Under the pieces are notes generated by a model. That model made no database searches. It was given only the letters and a program-made list of their open reading frames with translations, and was not told where the DNA came from. From positions 6,666-34,712 of the forward strand of contig CAJTYM010000041.1 of the NCBI GenBank assembly GCA_910583835.1: a DNA stretch of 28,047 bases. The letters are read 5' to 3'. The stretch's first letter is position 1, and each line of letters opens with the position of its first letter. This document shows, one piece after another, positions 14,883 through 22,547 of the stretch. The translations under genes were made by a program, and so were the position numbers. This stretch comes from an uncultured Lachnospiraceae bacterium. Its GTDB lineage: Bacteria > Bacillota > Clostridia > Lachnospirales > Lachnospiraceae.

Positions 14883-15806
14883 ATGGGACAGAAGAAGGTA
14901 GAGGAATTTCGTTATTATGAAATGCCTGTGGGAAGATATGATTTGGCATTGCTGGGAGATAGCTGGATCACAACTTATCGTACCGGGGAGCAGCATTTCC
15001 ATAATTATTTTGAAATCAGTTATTGTTATTTCGGGGAAGGCGTGGTGTTTCTGGGGGAAAAGTCGGAACCTTATGGTCCCGGAACAATCTCACTGATACC
15101 TAGTAACTTTCCCCATGGCATACACAGCAAGGAGGGCGGCGTCTGCCGCTGGGAGTTTTTATATCTGGATTTTGCAGGATTTGTGGAACGGTGTTATCAG
15201 TCAGATGTGTATAAGGGCATGAGGATTCTCGATCAGATTACACAGTTTCCGATATTAATTGAATCGGAAGATTATCCCCGGATTGCCAATGTCGTGCGCG
15301 CGATTTTAGATGAGAATCGGGAGCAGGAGAATCTGAACCGGGAGGCAGTGGGCGGCTATATGTTTGTGCTGCTGCAGGAATTGGTTCGGCTCAATAAACG
15401 GATGTCGGAGATTAATAAGAAAGAATCGCTGCATGTCGAGAAAATCCGTCCGGCATTGGTGCATATAGAGACCCATTACCATGAAGAAATTAAGATAAAG
15501 ACGCTGGCAGAGGTCTGTAACCTCAGCGAGCCGTATTTTCGGAAATTATTCCGCAACTGTATGAAAACCTCGCCTCTCGAGTATATCAATACGGTGCGGG
15601 TGCAGAAAGCGTGTGACTTCCTGCAGAAGAAGGATTTTCCGGTTAATGATCTTGCCTGGCAGGTGGGCTATTCTTCGGTCTCCACGTTTGAGCGTAATTT
15701 TAAGAAAATTGTGGGACAGACGCCCAAACAGTGGCGGCTCAAGTCTTCCAATGACAGGGAATTCGTGGGCTATCAGACAAAGGTGCTGCGGGGCTGGTTA
15801 GAGTAA
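14883..15806 (+). CDS. AraC-family transcriptional regulator with cupin sensor domain
   Basis: The 307-residue regulator has an N-terminal cupin-like sugar-binding domain (about 35-95, with HFHNYFEISY and IPSNFPHGIHS) and a C-terminal AraC/XylS double helix-turn-helix domain (about 187-287). The first recognition unit is IKTLAEVCNLSEPYFRKLF and the second VNDLAWQVGYSSVSTFERNF. Such regulators usually activate carbohydrate-use genes in response to a sugar. The next gene, 19 nt downstream, is a secreted polysaccharide hydrolase, a likely target and operon partner. The Shine-Dalgarno TAAGGAGG (14871-14878) is a perfect match but only 4 nt from the ATG, and it lies in the repeat-built leader that can fold over it. 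No promoter was recognised in the leader, so read-through from the kinase gene is possible. Confidence 0.93.
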   Translation: MGQKKVEEFRYYEMPVGRYDLALLGDSWITTYRTGEQHFHNYFEISYCYFGEGVVFLGEKSEPYGPGTISLIPSNFPHGIHSKEGGVCRWEFLYLDFAGFVERCYQSDVYKGMRILDQITQFPILIESEDYPRIANVVRAILDENREQENLNREAVGGYMFVLLQELVRLNKRMSEINKKESLHVEKIRPALVHIETHYHEEIKIKTLAEVCNLSEPYFRKLFRNCMKTSPLEYINTVRVQKACDFLQKKDFPVNDLAWQVGYSSVSTFERNFKKIVGQTPKQWRLKSSNDREFVGYQTKVLRGWLE

Positions 15807-15825
15807 GAGAACAGGAGGAAGGGAT

Positions 15826-18800
15826 ATGAAAGGAAGATGGAATACGATAGGAAAGGCGGCGCTTTGTTTGGTGTTGTCGCTGGCAATGGTTTTAGCAAAT
15901 ATGATGTTTTTAGCGCCGCAGCAGTTACCGGAGGTGAAAGCAGCGGCGGCAGAGGTGCACGTTTATGCGGATACGCCGGGGGATGAATTGTCTGCCAAAT
16001 ATACATTGACGGCTAATGGGACAAACGTTCCGGTCATCAAGTACAGCCGCAACGGCAATAATTTCGATATTGCCCGTTTCGCCTGTGCCGACAATTCGCC
16101 GCAGTACACCATTCAGGTGAAAGAGGATATCAGCCAGGTAACGGTCTATCCCGAGCGGTATTATCCGCAGGAATCGATTCAGATAAGCCAGGATAAGCGA
16201 AGCGTGACCTTTTCCATGTCCGATAAGCTCCGCTATGCATTTGTGATGATTAATGGCGGTCCTGCGGACCAGGCAGGAAAGCCTTATCTTGCCATCATCA
16301 ATGACCCGCCCGAGCAAGCGGATAATATTCCTGATAAGACTGCTGCCAATGTGCTCAACTTCAAGACATTTTCCGAGCAATACCTGCAGGAACATCCCAA
16401 TTCGGAAGCACAGCAGGCAGAATCGGCGGGCACGACGTCCGGCGGCACATCATATGAAGCCGGCGCGTTGGTGGATAATGGGACCTCGCAGGTGCGTTTC
16501 CCTGATAAACGGAAGATGACGGCGGATGATGTGACTCTGGCCCTGCAGGCGGCATTGGACGCGATTTACGCGCAGGATTCTTCCTATGATACGCTTTATT
16601 TCCCGGCGGGCACTTACGTGTGTTCCGGTCTGGAGATACGCGGCAGGAAAGGCAGGGATGTCACGGTTTATCTGGAAGAGGGGGCGCTGGTTAAGAACCG
16701 TATCCAGGAATGTATGCAGGCGATGGAGCCGGCAATCGGTATCTGGGATTCTGAGGATATCACCATCTCCGGCAGAGGCATTTTTGATGGCAATGGCGTG
16801 GAAAATTACAGGAAAGACCGCCATGATGCCAAAGACAGCTGCCATCAGGGCGGCGTAATGATTGTGCGCTCTACCAATATTGTGTTTAATGACACCTATG
16901 TGCGGGATGCCAAGCAGTGGAACTGGGAATCGCATGGCAGCAAGCACTGTACGCTGAATAATGTCAAGGGGCTGACGCCTTACAACCAGCCTTGGGTAGA
17001 TGGGCTTGACATGGCAAGCGCGCAGGACCTTACAATCAATGGCGCGCTGACAATGGGAAATGATGATAATTTTGCCAGCGGGCATTACAATCCCAGTGAT
17101 GGATTCCCCAATACAGTTGCGGGATATGACCAGTATAACAGTGACAGTCTGCAGTGGGATACCGAAGATTCCTTCCATGTATCTGTCAGCAATACGCTGG
17201 GGTGGAGTTTCAGCGGCGGCAACGGCATCCGTCTGGGGCATGACTGTTATGGGCATGCCATGAAAGACTATACCTTTGAAAATGTCAATACCACGAACTT
17301 TGCCGGCGGGGGAAACGGCATTACCGTCCAGAACGGAACCGGCAATAACAGGCCATACCCTGCCTATGAGAATCTGGTGTTTAAAAATTGTTCTTTCGAT
17401 ACTACCAGGGTAGGTACGAATTTTAACATCAATGGCTTGTCTGCAGACAAGAGGATTGACGGCGTTACCTTGGATAATTGCTGGTTTTCTAATGGAGATG
17501 CGGTAAGTTCCGTGAGCAATGTCACAAGCCTTACGGTTAAGAATCTCTTTATAGGCAAAGAGCGGGTCAATGTCAGCAGCCAGGCAAAGCTGACAACGAC
17601 AGAAATTGGGGAGGATGTGCATGACTGGGTGGACAATCATGCCCCGGTATTTTCGGAACCTTCTGACAGTGCAGCAGAGGTGGAGGCAGGAAAGACACTT
17701 GCCTTTACGGTACAGGCAGAAGATGCGGACAATACGCCGGTAACCCTTGGCGTGAAGGAGGGCACATTGCCGCAAGGGGCAGCGTTTGCTGCGGCTAGTG
17801 GTCAATTTACCTGGATGCCGGAGGAAGGGCAGGTTGGAACATACACGGTTATCTTTACGGCTGCTGATGCGTACGAGACCACGGAAAAGAGCGTGGAGAT
17901 TACTGTCAAATCCTCTCAAATAGATACGATTACGGTTGCGGCTATGGCAGATGCGACCGTCAAGTCTTATCAGACGGAGAAAGAGCGCAATTACGGCAGT
18001 CAGGATTACATCCGTACGCTGCGGATGAAGGATGCGCTTGCGGAGGAGTCAGCTGTAGGATTATTTGGCGAAACAGTGGGTGACAGCACCAGCGACAACA
18101 GGGATTGCAAGATTGCATTTTTGTCCTTTGATGCAGCCCAAATCCGCGAGAGTCTGCAGAAGCTGGATAAGGCAGAAGTACAGCTTACCTATATCGGACG
18201 CCGGGACAGCAAAGTAACCGGAGAAGATACCTTGCTGGCGGTTCCGGTAACGGAGGCATGGAGTGAGGAAGAAATAAAATGGAACAACATGCCTTTGTTT
18301 GGCAGCGCCAATATGAAGTCTTCCGCAGCGTTTGCGGTAGACCGCAACGATGTCCTGATGGCGCAGGATGAGAAGTACAGTCAGAGCCAGGCGATTGACG
18401 GCACGAAAGTTACCATTGATGTGACGGAATGGGTGCGCGCTTTGCCAGAAGATGCGCAGGTATTGTCCCTGGCAGTCTGTGATGCCCAAGGCTGGGAATT
18501 GGCATTTGTCAGCCATGAAGGTGTGCAGAACATGGAGAAAGCAAACAAGGGCATGGAGCCATCCCTTTTGCTGTCGGTGAAGAAAGACAGCACACAAGGA
18601 CCTGGGGACAACACAGGTTCCGGGGATAATACAGGAACCGGCGGTAATACAGGTTCGGGAGACAACTCAGGTTCCGGCGGCAACACACCTCCCGGAAACA
18701 AGCCGGAGACGAAAATTATGGTGAACAAAGTTTCCATAACTGCGCCTTCCAAGAAAATTGCTGCCGGCAAGAAAGTGCAATTAAAGGTCAGCACATTGCC

Positions 18801-19254
18801 GAAAAATGCCAGCGTTTCCGCGGTGGAGTGGAGCAGCAGCAATAAAAAATACGCCACGGTAAACAATAGCGGCTTGGTGACGACAAAACGTGCGGGAAAA
18901 GGAAAGACAGTCACTATCAAGGCAACGGCAAAGGATGGGAGCGGGAAATACGCATCTGTCCGCATCAAAATCATGAAAAGCGCCGTAAAGAAGGTGACAA
19001 TTAAGAACAAGCCCAAGACATTGCGCGCAGGTCAGTCCATTGCCTTGAAAACGACCGTGAAGACGACCGGGAAGAAGGCAAAGGATGCCAACCGGACGCT
19101 GAAATGGAGCAGCTCGAATACGAAATATGCAACGGTCACTTCCAAAGGCAAGGTGACGGCGAAGAAAGCCGGCAAGGGCAAGAGCGTTACGATTCGTGCT
19201 GTCTCCACGGATGGGACGAATAGGAAGGACAGCGTGAAGATGAGGATTCGGTAG
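15826..19254 (+). CDS. Secreted beta-helix glycoside hydrolase (GH28/GH49-like) with CBM-like and BIG2 domains
   Basis: The 1142-residue exoenzyme has a signal peptide (hydrophobic 9-32, cleavage near 38-40). An N-terminal beta-sandwich (about 40-200) resembles that of GH49 dextranases. A right-handed beta-helix (about 220-600) follows. Probable catalytic Asp392 (PWVDGLD) and Asp413-Asp414 (GNDDN) have the 21/22-residue spacing of the GH28 polygalacturonase acids; GNGIRLGHD (466-473) may form the rest of the site. Next come a putative Ig-like domain (606-697), a CBM96-like/DNRLRE-type domain (700-922), a Gly/Asn/Thr linker (923-964) and two lysine-rich BIG2 domains (966-1142). AGGAGG (15813-15818) is 7 nt before the ATG. 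It is probably co-transcribed with the AraC regulator. The substrate is uncertain: a dextran-like glucan if GH49-like, a pectic polymer if GH28-like. There is no LPXTG motif; the basic BIG2 end may hold it to the wall. Confidence 0.82.
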   Translation: MKGRWNTIGKAALCLVLSLAMVLANMMFLAPQQLPEVKAAAAEVHVYADTPGDELSAKYTLTANGTNVPVIKYSRNGNNFDIARFACADNSPQYTIQVKEDISQVTVYPERYYPQESIQISQDKRSVTFSMSDKLRYAFVMINGGPADQAGKPYLAIINDPPEQADNIPDKTAANVLNFKTFSEQYLQEHPNSEAQQAESAGTTSGGTSYEAGALVDNGTSQVRFPDKRKMTADDVTLALQAALDAIYAQDSSYDTLYFPAGTYVCSGLEIRGRKGRDVTVYLEEGALVKNRIQECMQAMEPAIGIWDSEDITISGRGIFDGNGVENYRKDRHDAKDSCHQGGVMIVRSTNIVFNDTYVRDAKQWNWESHGSKHCTLNNVKGLTPYNQPWVDGLDMASAQDLTINGALTMGNDDNFASGHYNPSDGFPNTVAGYDQYNSDSLQWDTEDSFHVSVSNTLGWSFSGGNGIRLGHDCYGHAMKDYTFENVNTTNFAGGGNGITVQNGTGNNRPYPAYENLVFKNCSFDTTRVGTNFNINGLSADKRIDGVTLDNCWFSNGDAVSSVSNVTSLTVKNLFIGKERVNVSSQAKLTTTEIGEDVHDWVDNHAPVFSEPSDSAAEVEAGKTLAFTVQAEDADNTPVTLGVKEGTLPQGAAFAAASGQFTWMPEEGQVGTYTVIFTAADAYETTEKSVEITVKSSQIDTITVAAMADATVKSYQTEKERNYGSQDYIRTLRMKDALAEESAVGLFGETVGDSTSDNRDCKIAFLSFDAAQIRESLQKLDKAEVQLTYIGRRDSKVTGEDTLLAVPVTEAWSEEEIKWNNMPLFGSANMKSSAAFAVDRNDVLMAQDEKYSQSQAIDGTKVTIDVTEWVRALPEDAQVLSLAVCDAQGWELAFVSHEGVQNMEKANKGMEPSLLLSVKKDSTQGPGDNTGSGDNTGTGGNTGSGDNSGSGGNTPPGNKPETKIMVNKVSITAPSKKIAAGKKVQLKVSTLPKNASVSAVEWSSSNKKYATVNNSGLVTTKRAGKGKTVTIKATAKDGSGKYASVRIKIMKSAVKKVTIKNKPKTLRAGQSIALKTTVKTTGKKAKDANRTLKWSSSNTKYATVTSKGKVTAKKAGKGKSVTIRAVSTDGTNRKDSVKMRIR

Positions 19255-19297
19255 ATTGCTGATTAGAGCTATAAGAACTTTGAAGGAGGAAGCTTTT

Positions 19298-20149
19298 ATG
19301 AATCCAATGATTAAATATAGAGGTGGAAAGTCCAAAGAGATAGTACACTTTATTAGTAATATGCCGAAAAAATATTCAAGATATATTGAACCCTTTTTTG
19401 GTGGAGGAGCATTGTATTTCTACCTTCAGCCACAATCTGCAATTATAAATGACATTAATTGCAGATTGTATGGGTTTTATAAAGAGATGAAGGAGAAATA
19501 TCCGCAAGCAAGGGTGCAGTTAGATAAGCTTCAGAAAGAGTATGAGGAAAATCAGAGAATATATGAAGAGATGAAATCAGAAAATCCCCAAGTACATGTA
19601 GAAAATAAAAATGAAGCGCTATACTATTTGATGAGAGATGCGTTTAACCATAAAATTGATACAGAATATTTGGATTCGGTTATTTATTTTTTTATTAATA
19701 AAACTGCTTATTCAGGAATGATCAGATATAATGCGAATGGAGAATACAATGTTCCGTTTGGCAGATATAAGAATTTTAATACCAAGCTTATAACAGATGA
19801 GCATTATGAACTTTTGCGGGGAACTGAGATTTATAATTATGATTATTCAAAAATTTTTGATATGGCAAATGATGATGATTTCATTTTTTTGGATCCACCA
19901 TATGATTGTATATTTAGTGATTACGGAAATGAAAACTATAAAGAAGGTTTTGGAGAAGAGGAGCATAGAAGATTGGCAAATGATTTTAGCAACCTTCCTT
20001 GTAAAGCGTTATTAGTCATTGGAAAGACGTCATTGACAGAGGAATTGTATGGCAAATATATTGTTGAAGAATATGATAAGTCTTATGCAGTCAATATAAG
20101 AAATCGATTTAAGGCAGATGCAAAACATATTATAGTTACAAATTATTAG
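19298..20149 (+). CDS. Dam-like DNA adenine-N6 methyltransferase (class D12)
   Basis: The 283-residue methylase has the D12-class order: N-terminal MIKYRGGKSK (SAM binding), motif I EPFFGGGAL (31-39), AYSGMIRYNANGEYNVPFG (137-155), as in Dam/DpnII enzymes, and catalytic DPPY (199-202). It probably methylates adenine within GATC and so protects the host from the AlwI-type nuclease encoded 16 nt downstream. The start at 19298 is chosen for AAGGAGG (19283-19289), 8 nt upstream; an earlier in-frame ATG at 19256 has no such site and adds 14 atypical residues. The base composition from here to about 21845 is clearly A+T-richer than the neighbours, suggesting acquisition as a cassette. The site specificity is inferred from family and partner. 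Confidence 0.93.
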   Translation: MNPMIKYRGGKSKEIVHFISNMPKKYSRYIEPFFGGGALYFYLQPQSAIINDINCRLYGFYKEMKEKYPQARVQLDKLQKEYEENQRIYEEMKSENPQVHVENKNEALYYLMRDAFNHKIDTEYLDSVIYFFINKTAYSGMIRYNANGEYNVPFGRYKNFNTKLITDEHYELLRGTEIYNYDYSKIFDMANDDDFIFLDPPYDCIFSDYGNENYKEGFGEEEHRRLANDFSNLPCKALLVIGKTSLTEELYGKYIVEEYDKSYAVNIRNRFKADAKHIIVTNY

Positions 20150-20165
20150 TCTGGGGGGAGGAGTT

Positions 20166-21845
20166 ATGGCAAATTTGAAAAGTAAGACGCTGTTTTTCAC
20201 AACTTCACCCAGGACGCCATTTAAAATGATTCCAGAGATAGAAGTGCTAGGGAAACATTTTGAAGGTAAGGTGTGGAATTCAGATACTCAGGTAGAATTT
20301 ATAAAAAAATTAGCGGAAGGAACGGATTTTCAGGGAGAGGGTTCGGCAAAAGAAATGGCATTTAGTGCCAGAGACCGTATTAATCGTGCGCCGAAAGCTT
20401 TGGGATTTGTTGATTTAAAGCCAATAATTAATTTGACGGAACCTGGTCGCAATTTTATTTGTGGAAGAAGAACAGAAGAAGTCTTGCTAAGGCAATTACT
20501 GAAATTTCAGCTGCCATCCCCTTATCATAAAGAACCAAAACAGTTTAAAGGAATTTTTGGAGTAAAACCTTATTTAGAAATATTTCGATTGATTTACGAA
20601 TTGGGAACAATAAGTTTTGACGAACTGATGATATTTGGTATGCAGTTAGTACATTTCTCAAAATTTGAAGAGATTATTGCTGAAATAAAGCAGTTTAGAA
20701 GAATGAAAGCATATGCAAAGTCAAGTTATAAGGTATTTAGAGGCGAGTATGTACGAAAGGAAGTAGAAAAGATATACCAAAATGAAATAGATGAGGGGAA
20801 TATCCAAATAAGAGAATCCAAACATAAGTCTTTGGATAAGTTTGTAAGAACAAAAGCTAGTAATTTACGTGATTACGCAGATGCATGTTTTAGGTATTTA
20901 AGAGCAACTGGTATGGTTGAAATATCTCAGAGAGGGCACTCTCTTTCTATAATGCCGGAAAAGAGAAAAGAGGTCGAATTCTTTTTAAATAATGTAGATA
21001 GAAGACCTATATACATAGATGATGAGGAAAGGTATAAAGAATACTTATTTAATGCTTCATTGCCTGTTTTGTATGCAGATGATAAAACGCGGTTAGCAAA
21101 ACAAGTCTCTGAAATTCTGGGAGCAGAAAAGGATTTGGCAGGAAAATCAATAGAACAGTTAAAAGATGAATTAGCAGCAGCTATTCAGAATAAAAAAGCC
21201 ACAATCCTTGCGCAACACGTGAAAAACTTGAAAGAGTATAAAGAATATAACGATGTAATGACAATGTTTGATGATATCAAGTCAAATTCCTTATACGATG
21301 CACCGCTTATGTTAGAGTGGAATGTATGGCGGGCGATGACGATGATTGATGGTGGTGATATAAGGGCGAACTTAAAATTGGATGATAAAGGACAGCCAAT
21401 GTCAACTGCACAAGGAAATATGGCAGATATTATTTGCGAGTATGGTGATTTTAATTTGGCTGTGGAAGTGACAATGCAGTCAGGACAGAAGCAATACGAG
21501 ATGGAAGGGGAACCAGTTTCCAGGCATCTTGCTAAATTGAAGAAGGAATCTGGGAAAGATGCATATTGCTTGTTTATAGCGCCAAAAATCAATGAATCTT
21601 GTATTGCATATTTTTATGCGCTGCATGTTGTGAATATTGCATTTTATGGTGGGCAATCAATTATAGTACCTTTGGAGTTGGATGTATTTATTAATATGGT
21701 TGAACAATCATATAGGGCAGGATATATGCCCAATTCAGAACAGATAAAAAAGATTTTTGAGTACTCGTTAGAACAGGCTAAAAAGGCTAAGGATGAAAAT
21801 GAGTGGTATGCCAAAATGAAAGATAAGGCGTTAAACTGGTTATAG
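20166..21845 (+). CDS. AlwI-family type II restriction endonuclease
   Basis: The 559-residue protein matches what I know of the AlwI family (recognition GGATC, cutting outside the site). The N-terminus has FFTTSPRTPFKMIPEIEVL and then FSARDRINRAPKALGFVDL, followed by LLRQLLKFQLPSPYHKEP; these are the family hallmarks. A probable PD-(D/E)XK-type active site lies at 419-437, with Asp421, Asp428 and Glu434 in the segment DIICEYGDFNLAVEVTM, then EGEPVSRH. The length is full and the frame intact. It starts 16 nt after the methylase, with GGGGGGAGGAG directly upstream, so the two form a restriction-modification operon. A single Dam-like methylase can suffice because GATC inside GGATC is palindromic. 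It ends before rnpB without an obvious terminator. Confidence 0.88.
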   Translation: MANLKSKTLFFTTSPRTPFKMIPEIEVLGKHFEGKVWNSDTQVEFIKKLAEGTDFQGEGSAKEMAFSARDRINRAPKALGFVDLKPIINLTEPGRNFICGRRTEEVLLRQLLKFQLPSPYHKEPKQFKGIFGVKPYLEIFRLIYELGTISFDELMIFGMQLVHFSKFEEIIAEIKQFRRMKAYAKSSYKVFRGEYVRKEVEKIYQNEIDEGNIQIRESKHKSLDKFVRTKASNLRDYADACFRYLRATGMVEISQRGHSLSIMPEKRKEVEFFLNNVDRRPIYIDDEERYKEYLFNASLPVLYADDKTRLAKQVSEILGAEKDLAGKSIEQLKDELAAAIQNKKATILAQHVKNLKEYKEYNDVMTMFDDIKSNSLYDAPLMLEWNVWRAMTMIDGGDIRANLKLDDKGQPMSTAQGNMADIICEYGDFNLAVEVTMQSGQKQYEMEGEPVSRHLAKLKKESGKDAYCLFIAPKINESCIAYFYALHVVNIAFYGGQSIIVPLELDVFINMVEQSYRAGYMPNSEQIKKIFEYSLEQAKKAKDENEWYAKMKDKALNWL

Positions 21846-21880
21846 TTTCTTTATAAATTGTAATCTGGAAGTATTATGGC

Positions 21881-21909
21881 TTGTACTTTGCACTGGCATA
21901 TGGTAAGAT
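21881..21909 (+). promoter_or_regulatory. Promoter of rnpB
   Basis: TTGTAC (21881-21886), a 17-bp spacer and TAAGAT (21904-21909) preceded by TGG, an extended -10. The start would fall near 21916, some 15 nt before the mature RNA end, so 5' trimming is expected. It lies after the end of the restriction gene. Confidence 0.65.
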
Positions 21910-21930
21910 GATTGGAAATGTGATACGCAT

Positions 21931-22284
21931 AAGTAAGTAGGGCAGATAATCGCGGCTGCAAGCGTCGAAAGACCGCAGGTGAGGAAAGTCCGGGCTTCAC
22001 AGGGCAGGATGCCGGTTAACGGCCGGTGGAGGCGACTCCAAGGACAGTGCAACAGAAATATACCGCTATTGTGCAGCAATAGTAAGGGTGGAAGGGCAGC
22101 TTAAGAGACTACCGCCCGTCTGGTAACAGGCGGGGCACATGTAAACCCCATCCGAAGCAAGACCGAACAGAAGCGTTGACGCGGCCCGCCAGCTTCAGGT
22201 AGGTTGCAAGATCTGGTTGGCAACAGCCAGGCTAGATAGATGATTATCCACGACATAACCCGGCTTACAGCCCTGCTTACTTAT
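21931..22284 (+). ncRNA. rnpB: RNase P RNA (bacterial, type A-like)
   Basis: This is the catalytic RNA that trims tRNA 5' leaders. Both universal cores are present: GAGGAAAGTCCGGGC (21981-21995) and ACAGAAATATACCG (about 22052) near the 5' half, GTAAACCCCATCCGAAGCAA (about 22142) in the middle, and ATAACCCGGCTTACAG (about 22255-22270) near the 3' end. The terminal helix P1 forms between AAGTAAG (21931-21937) and CTTACTT (22276-22282) plus GGGC/GCCC. Ends are assigned from P1 and could be a few bases off. It has its own promoter and a strong terminator. Confidence 0.97.
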
Positions 22285-22296
22285 AAGGTAAACTAT

Positions 22297-22342
22297 ACAG
22301 TCCTAGTTTTACTAAATATTGTAAAACCAGGGCTGTTTTTTT
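22297..22342 (+). terminator. Terminator of rnpB
   Basis: A 16-position stem (22297-22312 with 22321-22336) with one mismatch and one G-T pair, an 8-nt loop and seven T (22336-22342). Its apex TAGTTTTAC...GTAAAAC recurs in the hairpin at 22482-22505. Confidence 0.93.
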
Positions 22343-22438
22343 ACTCTTTTTTCTTAATTTACAAGTTATTTTATACAATATTTTTAAAAGAAAATTTAAG
22401 AGCATAGTAAATAATGATATTGAATTTCGTATTTAGCC

Positions 22439-22466
22439 TTGCGTTTTTGTACATTTGTGATATAAT
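22439..22466 (+). promoter_or_regulatory. Extended -10 promoter of the giant surface protein gene
   Basis: TTGCGT (22439-22444), a 16-bp spacer and a perfect TATAAT (22461-22466) preceded by TGA (extended -10). The start would be near 22473, leaving about 75 nt of leader. The stretch 22343-22438 is A+T-rich, with nothing else recognised. Confidence 0.75.
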
Positions 22467-22475
22467 TGTGGCAAC

Positions 22476-22510
22476 ATATATTAGTTTTACGCATAGGTAA
22501 AACTATATAT
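22476..22510 (+). promoter_or_regulatory. Leader hairpin at the start of the giant gene's mRNA
   Basis: TAGTTTTAC (22482-22490) pairs perfectly with GTAAAACTA (22497-22505) around GCATAG. With one bulged T, five more A-T pairs extend it to 22476 and 22510. It lies just after the predicted transcription start, so it could protect the 5' end of a long mRNA or act as an operator. No T run follows. Confidence 0.6.
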
Positions 22511-22547
22511 CAAAATTAGTAAACAAAATAAAGAGGAGGATGAAACG

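Noticed and set aside
16450..17919. A 489-codon open frame on the - strand opposite the beta-helix hydrolase
   Set aside because: It has no recognisable domain or good ribosome site and lies wholly antisense to a gene with clear domains; long antisense frames arise from codon bias.
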